From the NCBI GenBank assembly GCA_026982655.1, contig JALSGO010000011.1, forward strand, positions 1 to 33,139: a DNA stretch of 33,139 bases, read 5' to 3'. Under the pieces are notes generated by a model, which saw only the letters and a program-made list of their open reading frames with translations, did no database searches and was not told where the DNA came from. The stretch is from Candidatus Bipolaricaulota bacterium. Lineage in GTDB: Bacteria > Bipolaricaulota > Bipolaricaulia > RBG-16-55-9. The stretch's first letter is position 1. Each line of letters begins with the position of its first letter. Positions 27,992-33,139 of this stretch are shown here, one piece after another. A program made the position numbers and the translations under genes.

Positions 27992-29446
27992 TCAGGCCTC
28001 CTCGGAGCGAAGGAGTTTGTGCACATAGCGAAGAGCTTCCTCCCGACTGCGCAGCTCCCCGGCGTAGATCTTATCGTAGATCCTCTCCAACAGCTCCCCG
28101 ATCCGGGGTCCCGGAGGCACCCCCAGCGCGAGGAGGTCGTGCCCGTCGATGAGCCTGCGGGCCTCCGTCAAGCGTTCCAGCTCTTGGAGGTCGATCAGCA
28201 GCCGCGGGAGGAGCTCGATCACGGGGAGCCAGCCCCGGGAGCGCATCGCGCTCGCCTGGCAGTCTGCGATCATGAGCTGCACCAGCTTCGCGAACCACGG
28301 ATACCTCCGACGAAAGTCCTCTATGGGATGCGAGGGGTCCTCACGGGATTTGAGAAAGCGGACCTGCTTGCCCCGCCCCATCTCGGGGAAGTGGCCGATC
28401 CGCTGGTGCTCCTTCACCAGGAAGACGACGAGCTCCGTCTCCGCGTTGCTGAACCGGAGGCGCTTGCAGATCGCTTCTGCCATGCGCGCCCCGATCGCGT
28501 CGTGCCCCGCGGCGTTCTCGCCTTGGTTTTTCTCCAACGCCTCGCGCTTCCCGACGTCGTGGAGGAGCAGAGCCCACTTCACGAGCGGGTCTTCCACGAA
28601 CCCATCCGCGGCCTCCAGGGCCAGGAGGGTATGGACGTACACATCCCCTTCCGGGTGATATTCTTCCGGCTGGGGCACCCCTTGGCAGGCCTTGACCTCA
28701 GGCAAGACGATCTCCAGCAGGCCCAGCTCGTCCAGGAGCCGCACCCCGCGGGCGGAGCGGCGGGTCTTGAGGATCGCCAGCAGCTCGTCGCGGATCCGCT
28801 CGGCGGAGATCAACATAATGCCTCGGCGGTGCCGGCGGATGGCCTCCCGGGTCTCGGGGGCGATCTCGGCGTCGAGCTTGCAGGCGAAGCGCACCGCCCG
28901 CAGCAGCCGCAAATAATCTTCCCGAAACCGCTCGTCGGGGTCGCCGATCGTCCGGAGGATGCGCTTTCGTAGGTCCTCTATGCCTCCTACGAGGTCGACG
29001 ACGGTCCCGTCGGGCCGGGCGGCGAGGCCGTTTACGGTGAAGTCCCGCCGGCGGACGTCTCGGTCGAGGGAGCGGACGAGCTCGACGCGCTGCGGACGGC
29101 GCCCGTCGTACTCCCCCTCGGTGCGGAAGGTGGCGACCTCGTAGAGCCGTCCGTCGGGGGCCTCGATCTTGAGCACCCCGAAGGCCTTTCCCACCTCGAC
29201 GATCCGGCGGTCGGGGAAGAGCGCGCGGATCTCGTCGGGGAAGGCGGAGGTGGCGAAGTCCACCTCTTCGGGGACCCAATCCTCGTCCCCGGCCCACTCG
29301 GCCCAGAGGGCGTCTCGGACCACGCCGCCGATGAGGACGGCCTCGTGGCCCGCCTCGGTGAGCGTTCGGAGGATCTCGCGGGCGAAGGGGTGATGGGCGA
29401 AGATCTTCTCTAGGGGGACACGGGGCGGGTTCGGCGAAGAGCCCAT
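27992..29446 (-). CDS. cca: CCA tRNA nucleotidyltransferase with HD domain
   Basis: AVLIGGVVRDALWAEWAGDEDWVPEEVDFATSAFPDEIRALFPDRRIVEVGKAFGVLKIEAPDGRLYEVATFRTEGEYDGRRPQRVEL...RDFTVNGLA...DYLRLLRAVRFACKLDAEI; HD 'LLHDVGK'. Start MGSSPNPP at 29446. Confidence 0.92.
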   Translation of the reverse strand: MGSSPNPPRVPLEKIFAHHPFAREILRTLTEAGHEAVLIGGVVRDALWAEWAGDEDWVPEEVDFATSAFPDEIRALFPDRRIVEVGKAFGVLKIEAPDGRLYEVATFRTEGEYDGRRPQRVELVRSLDRDVRRRDFTVNGLAARPDGTVVDLVGGIEDLRKRILRTIGDPDERFREDYLRLLRAVRFACKLDAEIAPETREAIRRHRRGIMLISAERIRDELLAILKTRRSARGVRLLDELGLLEIVLPEVKACQGVPQPEEYHPEGDVYVHTLLALEAADGFVEDPLVKWALLLHDVGKREALEKNQGENAAGHDAIGARMAEAICKRLRFSNAETELVVFLVKEHQRIGHFPEMGRGKQVRFLKSREDPSHPIEDFRRRYPWFAKLVQLMIADCQASAMRSRGWLPVIELLPRLLIDLQELERLTEARRLIDGHDLLALGVPPGPRIGELLERIYDKIYAGELRSREEALRYVHKLLRSEEA

Positions 29447-29452
29447 GAGGGG

Positions 29453-29518
29453 TGGGCGGTGAGGGACTTGAACCCCCGACCTTCTGCACGTCAAGCAGAC
29501 GCTCTGCCAACTGAGCTG
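29453..29518 (-). tRNA. tRNA-Val(GAC)-like gene lacking a complementary 5' acceptor strand (probable att fragment or pseudo-tRNA)
   Basis: CAGCTCAGTTGGCAGAGCGTCTGCTTGACGTGCAGAAGGTCGGGGGTTCAAGTCCCTCACCGCCCA: D-, anticodon- and T-arms fold. The preceding 7 nt AAAATCC form no pairs with ACCGCCC. Confidence 0.75.
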
Positions 29519-29733
29519 GGATTTTTCGCTGAGGAACCGGATTTTAGGCCGTCCCGTCTCCTTGGAGCCTTCCCCAAGTGCGTCTGCTCAAGCTCCCTCC
29601 CTCCCGCGTCACCTCCTTCCAGAAAGCACCCTAGCATAACCCCTATCCCCGGTGTCAAGTCCTCCCCGCACCTGGGACGGTGACGGAAGCACTTCCTCTA
29701 CCTTGGGCCTCTTCCCGAGGTAAAATCCTGGGC

Positions 29734-30018
29734 ATGACGCAGAGGGATGAGCTACTCCGGGAAGAGCAACGGGTTAAGCGCCACGTCTCTTATGCCCTGC
29801 AGTCCTACGTGCAGTGGGGCTGGCGTGGGGATTACCAAGAGCTGCGACGGGAACTCACCCAGGAGGCGTGGCTGGGGTTGCTGCTGGGACGGCGAAGAGG
29901 ACAAGACAGCAAGCACGTAGACAACGCCATCCGACGCGCGCTCAATAGGTGGTGGCGCAGGGAACGAGAGTGGCTGGAGCACGTGGAAGTGCGCTCCATC
30001 GATGCGCCGGGCCTTTAG
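29734..30018 (+). CDS. Small protein resembling sigma-factor region 2
   Basis: MTQRDELLREEQRVKRHVSYALQSYVQWGWRGDYQELRRELTQEAWLGLLLGRRRGQDSKHVDNAIRRALNRWWRREREWLEHVEVRSIDAPGL; 'ELTQEAWLGLL...AIRRALNRWWRRER' pattern. Confidence 0.5.
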   Translation: MTQRDELLREEQRVKRHVSYALQSYVQWGWRGDYQELRRELTQEAWLGLLLGRRRGQDSKHVDNAIRRALNRWWRREREWLEHVEVRSIDAPGL

Positions 30019-30092
30019 CATACCCCCTGGGGGGTGAGAGGGGGAGGCCGGGGATGCCCTGCGCGCCTAAGATTTTCAGAGGGAGGGGGATC

Positions 30093-30590
30093 TTATCGGA
30101 AACGGCCAAATGGCCGATTTCGATAAACTCCTAGGCCAACCCCGGCCTCAACGCTGCCGAATGGGGACGCAGACTGGGCGTCCCCGAACGCACCGTCCAG
30201 CGCTGGGTCTCCCACATCACCGAACGCTGGAGGAGAACACGCGAAGTCCAAGCTTGGCACCTCTACAAGCTGGGTTGGACTCAAAAAGAAATTGGGGAGA
30301 AGTTGGGAGTTGATCAGAGCGTCGTTAGTCGCCTTATGCAAAACCGTCAAATGACGGATTTGCATAAACTCCTCGGCTCGGACTGGAACGAGAAGGGTGT
30401 TCAGCAGGAGGCCGAGCGTTTGGGGATCCTTTGGGTTAGTCGCCTTGTCCAAAAACGGCCATTTGGCCGAATTTGGACAGCTCCTGGGTTCCGACTGGAA
30501 TGAGAAGGGTGTTCAGCAGGAGGCCGAACGCTTGGGGATCCTTTGGGTTAGTCGCCTTATGCAAAACGGCCATTTGGCCGATTTGCATAA
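30093..30590 (+). repeat. Array of four related 34-36 nt hairpins (30093-30126, 30334-30367, 30445-30480, 30557-30590); the last three spaced 111-112 nt apart
   Basis: Consensus TTATGCAAAA-CGGCC-(AAAT|ATTT)-GGCCG-ATTTGCATAA followed by A(A/G)CTCCTNGG; arms differ between copies but pairing is kept. Confidence 0.9.
30135..30503 (+). pseudogene. HTH-containing protein fragment with tandem HTH-like 37-aa module (frame-disrupted)
   Basis: Open frame after TAG at 30132: ANPGLNAAEWGRRLGVPERTVQRWVSHITERWRRTREVQAWHLYKLGWTQKEIGEKLGVDQSVVSRLMQNRQMTDLHKLLGSDWNEKGVQQEAERLGILWVSRLVQ...; continues in the shifted frame (ORF 30397-30651) as KNGHLAEFGQLLGSDWNEKGVQQEAERLGILWVSRLMQNGHLADLHKLLG. Confidence 0.6.
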
Positions 30591-30662
30591 ACTCCTGGGG
30601 GTGAGGGGAGGCCGGAGCCCCGGAGAGAGGCCCCGGCCCCCGGTCAGGTAAGAGGGAAGGGA

Positions 30663-31109
30663 TCAGCCACCGTAAGTACACCTACCGCACCTCATCCCTG
30701 TCATGACGCGCTCATCTGCCGGGCCTCCACACTCCGGGCACCGGAGGACCGGCACCGTCAGCTCAAGCCATCCCCGACGGTCGCAAGCTTGGCAGTCGCA
30801 GAGCTCCCCGTCCAGCAACGTCTTCTTCCAACCTTGGCCTCCGCACTCCCCGCAGGCCACTCTCACTGTCGTCCACTCCCATGTGTCCTTGACTTGGCGC
30901 TCATTGGCCCGTATTTTGGATTTGGCGACGGGAGCCGGGTGGAGGTCCCCGGCCAGGGACGCCCGGCTCTCTGTCGTGCTCTCAGCCCCATTCTGGGAGA
31001 GATCGCGCTCCATCAGCTCCGCCCCGATCGCCGTCCTCAACGCCTCCAGCTCTTGCTCCGTAAGCGTGTTGAGGCTTTCGATTAGACTTTGTGCTTTTGC
31101 ACTGAGCAT
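30663..31109 (-). CDS. Zinc-ribbon protein with eight Cys in CxxC-type pairs
   Basis: CGECGGQGWKKTLLDGELCDCQACDRRGWLELTVPVLRCPECGGPADERVMTGMRCGRCTYGG; SD-like GGGGGAGA before ATG at 31109 (track start 31145). Confidence 0.7.
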   Translation of the reverse strand: MLSAKAQSLIESLNTLTEQELEALRTAIGAELMERDLSQNGAESTTESRASLAGDLHPAPVAKSKIRANERQVKDTWEWTTVRVACGECGGQGWKKTLLDGELCDCQACDRRGWLELTVPVLRCPECGGPADERVMTGMRCGRCTYGG

Positions 31110-31362
31110 TTCCGGCTCTCCCCCTTTCGGATTTGACGATTTCAACCGCCAGCATGTGCTTGCACCACTTGATTTCCTTGCCCCTTCTTCGGTAGTCAGG
31201 ACAAGTGCACGTCCCGTTGACCATGTAGAAAGCTCCGTGAGAGCCCTCTACAATCCAATAGTCGTCCGCGCCTTCGATCCGGTGAACTTTACCCGCCCTC
31301 ACGATCTCCTTGGCCTTCTCCAGCCGCCGGTGGGCCGCCTCAATCCGCTGCACAACCGTCAT
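30982..31362 (-). CDS. SWIM zinc-finger protein, overlapping the zinc-ribbon gene
   Basis: MTVVQRIEAAHRRLEKAKEIVRAGKVHRIEGADDYWIVEGSHGAFYMVNGTCTCPDYRRRGKEIKWCKHMLAVEIVKS (CxCx(n)CxH); ATG at 31362 (track ORF extends to a TTG at 31434). Confidence 0.75.
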   Translation of the reverse strand: MTVVQRIEAAHRRLEKAKEIVRAGKVHRIEGADDYWIVEGSHGAFYMVNGTCTCPDYRRRGKEIKWCKHMLAVEIVKSERGRAGNAQCKSTKSNRKPQHAYGARAGGVEDGDRGGADGARSLPEWG

Positions 31363-31457
31363 CACTGATCCCCCCTCTCCTCTCTCAGTAGCTTGCTTTC
31401 GCTTCGCTTGCTTTCGCCGGTGTTCACTTGTCAAAGATCCTTTGATCTTGCACTGTA

Positions 31458-31486
31458 ATCATACCACATGGTGGCATGATTGTCAA
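31458..31486 (-). promoter_or_regulatory. Sigma70-type promoter driving the SWIM/zinc-ribbon genes, overlapping a 25-bp inverted repeat
   Basis: Minus strand TTGACA-N17-TATGAT; region AATCATaCCAC-ATG-GTGGcATGATT is nearly perfectly dyad-symmetric. Confidence 0.75.
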
Positions 31487-31558
31487 GGGGGTAACGCCGG
31501 GTAAATGAAGGGACATTCGTCACCAGAAAAAGTGGCTTACCGACACTGCAAGTCTAAC

Positions 31559-31587
31559 TTGCAATTGGTAAACGCAAGTGGTATGAT
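31559..31587 (+). promoter_or_regulatory. Sigma70-type promoter for the 31594 operon
   Basis: TTGCAA-N17-TATGAT, followed by gacacc and then the ATG. Confidence 0.7.
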
Positions 31588-31593
31588 GACACC

Positions 31594-31908
31594 ATGTTTC
31601 TCGCGAAACAGAGGAAGAAGAAACCGGAGGGCGGATACTGGACAGCTTGGGTGCTGCGGGACAGCTATTGGGATCGGGAAGAGAAACGGATCAAGCAACG
31701 GTATATCGCTTACGTTGGGAAAAAGCAGACGATCACGGAGTCCCAAGCCCGGGAACTGGCGTGCAAGGTGGCAGTGAAACTGGGGATCACGGAGGAAGAG
31801 GCGTGGCAGAAGCTGCGGAGGGTGAAGCGCCTGCGGATCGTGCCGGATGAGGAGCCGGAAGGCGGGGTGCTCACCCTGGCTCAGCATCGCAAGCGCGTCG
31901 CCCCATGA
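31594..31908 (+). CDS. Small accessory protein of unknown function
   Basis: MFLAKQRKKKPEGGYWTAWVLRDSYWDREEKRIKQRYIAYVGKKQTITESQARELACKVAVKLGITEEEAWQKLRRVKRLRIVPDEE... Confidence 0.7.
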   Translation: MFLAKQRKKKPEGGYWTAWVLRDSYWDREEKRIKQRYIAYVGKKQTITESQARELACKVAVKLGITEEEAWQKLRRVKRLRIVPDEEPEGGVLTLAQHRKRVAP

Positions 31909-32228
31909 CGGCCCACCGCAAAACCGTAGACGTAGAGCTGGAGCGAGCCGAGGACGTGCGGGAGCGCCGTACCTTCGAGCTTGAGCGGGGCAAGGTCCGG
32001 GCCTTCCGGCTGCAACTGGAGGTCCGCGTACAGGGCGAATGGAAGCCCGTCATCCGCTACGACACCGCCCACGGGTTCGTCGATTGTGATCGCTACGACT
32101 TGACAGGGAAGAAGTATAAGACGATACTCAACGTGTCCTTGGAAGAGGGTTTGACGTTGGCTCAGAACGACCTAAATGCGAATTGGGCCGTTTACCGAGA
32201 ACGATTCCTCCAGGGGTTGAAGCCCTAA
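31905..32228 (+). CDS. Small protein of unknown function (DUF7718-like)
   Basis: RGKVRAFRLQLEVRVQGEWKPVIRYDTAHGFVDCDRYDLTGKKYKT; ATGA overlap with upstream gene. Confidence 0.65.
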   Translation: MTAHRKTVDVELERAEDVRERRTFELERGKVRAFRLQLEVRVQGEWKPVIRYDTAHGFVDCDRYDLTGKKYKTILNVSLEEGLTLAQNDLNANWAVYRERFLQGLKP

Positions 32229-32275
32229 CTTGAGCCATGGGCCGGGGAAAGAGACAAAGGGAAAGGGAAGGAAAG

Positions 32276-32551
32276 ATGACTACATACGAGCGCAAGAACA
32301 CCCAGCTTATCGCCCTATTTGACGAGTTGACCCGCCGCCGACCGGATCTGCTGGGCGAGATCCCCAGCAGTGTTGCGTTGGTCATGCAGATCGATGGGGA
32401 TGAAGAGTTCAACCGCTGGGCCCGGGAAGTCGCCGAGCACAACAGCCCCGACCGTCCGAAGTTGTTGGTGGTCTTCCGCTTCGCGCAGCTTCCCCCGAAG
32501 AAGGCCCCTGCGTGGGAAGACGTACAAGCGTGGGAGTTGCAACCCGCCTAA
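32276..32551 (+). CDS. Small protein of unknown function (DUF5647-like)
   Basis: MTTYERKNTQLIALFDELTRRRPDLLGEIPSSVALVMQIDGDEEFNRWAREVAEHNSPDRPKLLVVFRFAQLPPK; SD GGAAGGAAAG upstream of ATG at 32276. Confidence 0.65.
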   Translation: MTTYERKNTQLIALFDELTRRRPDLLGEIPSSVALVMQIDGDEEFNRWAREVAEHNSPDRPKLLVVFRFAQLPPKKAPAWEDVQAWELQPA

Positions 32552-32907
32552 GCTTCTCCCCAAAGGCGCTTAGCGAGCGTATTGAGCACCCGCCGCAGCC
32601 TGCGCTCCCAAGCGTCCGAAAACCGGAAGTTGCCCGTCTCCAGCTTGCTGATGTCATCCCGCCTAACTCCCGACAAGCGTGCCAGATCCGCTTGGCGCAT
32701 CCCCAGCTCCTTGCGGGCCTGCTGAAGCAGAGAGCCATAGGCTTTGGCCACCCAGCGGGGGTCGTCGCTAAAGGTTTTCGCAGTAACTTCCAAAGCCTCC
32801 GCTAGCCGCTGATGCCAACGCTCGTCATCCTCCAAGAGCTGGGCCTCCCGATAGAGAAACCTTCGACGTTCTTCCTCATTTGCAAACTTAACTAACGCGA
32901 TGTGCAA
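32548..32907 (-). CDS. XRE-family HTH regulator
   Basis: YGSLLQQARKELGMRQADLARLSGVRRDDISKLETGNFRFSDAWERRLRRVLNTLAKRLW; start uncertain (TTG at 32907). Confidence 0.8.
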   Translation of the reverse strand: MHIALVKFANEEERRRFLYREAQLLEDDERWHQRLAEALEVTAKTFSDDPRWVAKAYGSLLQQARKELGMRQADLARLSGVRRDDISKLETGNFRFSDAWERRLRRVLNTLAKRLWGEA

Positions 32908-32911
32908 GTTT

Positions 32912-33139
32912 CTAATGAGCCAACAAGGTGTCGAACTGCAGCGGCTCTCTTCCCCTTTGCAGGTTGAGGTAGACCGCCAAGGTGTGGCTCAAGACCTTGC
33001 GGTAGACCCTCACCCCCAAGTGCCACCGGTCCCGAGCCCACGTCCGTTTCGCCCGAAACCGCTCGACCCGCTGCCCAATCACCGTCTCAATGCGTCGGCG
33101 CTTTTGGGTGAGCCACCGGCTCCACCTCCCCGGGTCCTG
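32912..33139 (-). mobile_element. C-terminal part of IS982-like transposase (continues beyond window)
   Basis: Reverse-strand translation QDPGRWSRWLTQKRRRIETVIGQRVERFRAKRTWARDRWHLGVRVYRKVLSHTLAVYLNLQRGREPLQFDTLLAH*; RRIETV..Q..ERF..KR.WARD.WHL pattern. Not in the ORF track (no in-window Met). Confidence 0.7.

Noticed and set aside
29459-29683. ORF 'MRDLNPRPSARQADALPTELGFF'
   Set aside because: Also a translation of tRNA-Val antisense sequence.
30093-30590. CRISPR array interpretation of the repeats
   Set aside because: Hairpins are not identical, spacing is ~111 nt with the 'spacer' itself repeated and coding, and no cas genes are present.
30600-30650. G/C-rich self-complementary tract (GGAGGCCGGAGCCCCGG...GGCCCCGGCCCCC)
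   Set aside because: Could be a terminator for the minus-strand zinc-ribbon gene, but there is no T-run and pairing is ambiguous; not called.
31390-31417. Direct repeat GCTTGCTTTCG-CTTC-GCTTGCTTTCG
   Set aside because: Only two short copies in a Lys/Arg/Gln-rich leader frame; not enough to call an operator or repeat element.

Overview
33.1 kb window of a GC-rich bacterial chromosome. The presumed lineage is a thermophilic diderm, which is inference only. From 1 to about 29.45 kb it reads as a conserved chromosomal backbone. In order it carries: Crp/Fnr regulator + PAS histidine kinase + response regulator; a secreted metzincin-like protease; a 2-oxoacid dehydrogenase E1beta-E2-LipB-DUF454 operon; outer-membrane-like secreted proteins; an HD phosphohydrolase; a VapBC-type TA pair with a perfect operator palindrome; isocitrate dehydrogenase; an MBL-fold hydrolase; a TatT-like protein; an EamA exporter divergent from an Lrp regulator, followed by a branched-chain aminotransferase; GltX; RsmD; LemA; a glutamine cyclotransferase lipoprotein; an unlinked tRNA-Ile/tRNA-Ala pair; ResB/CcsA; and a CCA-adding enzyme. 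From about 29.45 kb to the end it becomes an accessory region. This starts at a tRNA-Val(GAC)-like gene lacking the 5' strand of its acceptor stem. It contains a sigma-like small ORF, SWIM/zinc-ribbon proteins, a three-gene small-protein operon with a leaderless-looking promoter, an XRE regulator and the 3' end of an IS982-like transposase. The most unusual signal is at 30.0-30.6 kb. Four ~34-36 nt hairpins there keep base pairing through compensatory changes, flip their loop orientation (AAAT/ATTT), and are embedded in a ~111-nt tandem repeat. That repeat encodes a 37-aa helix-turn-helix-like module, and the two repeat copies differ only at synonymous sites.
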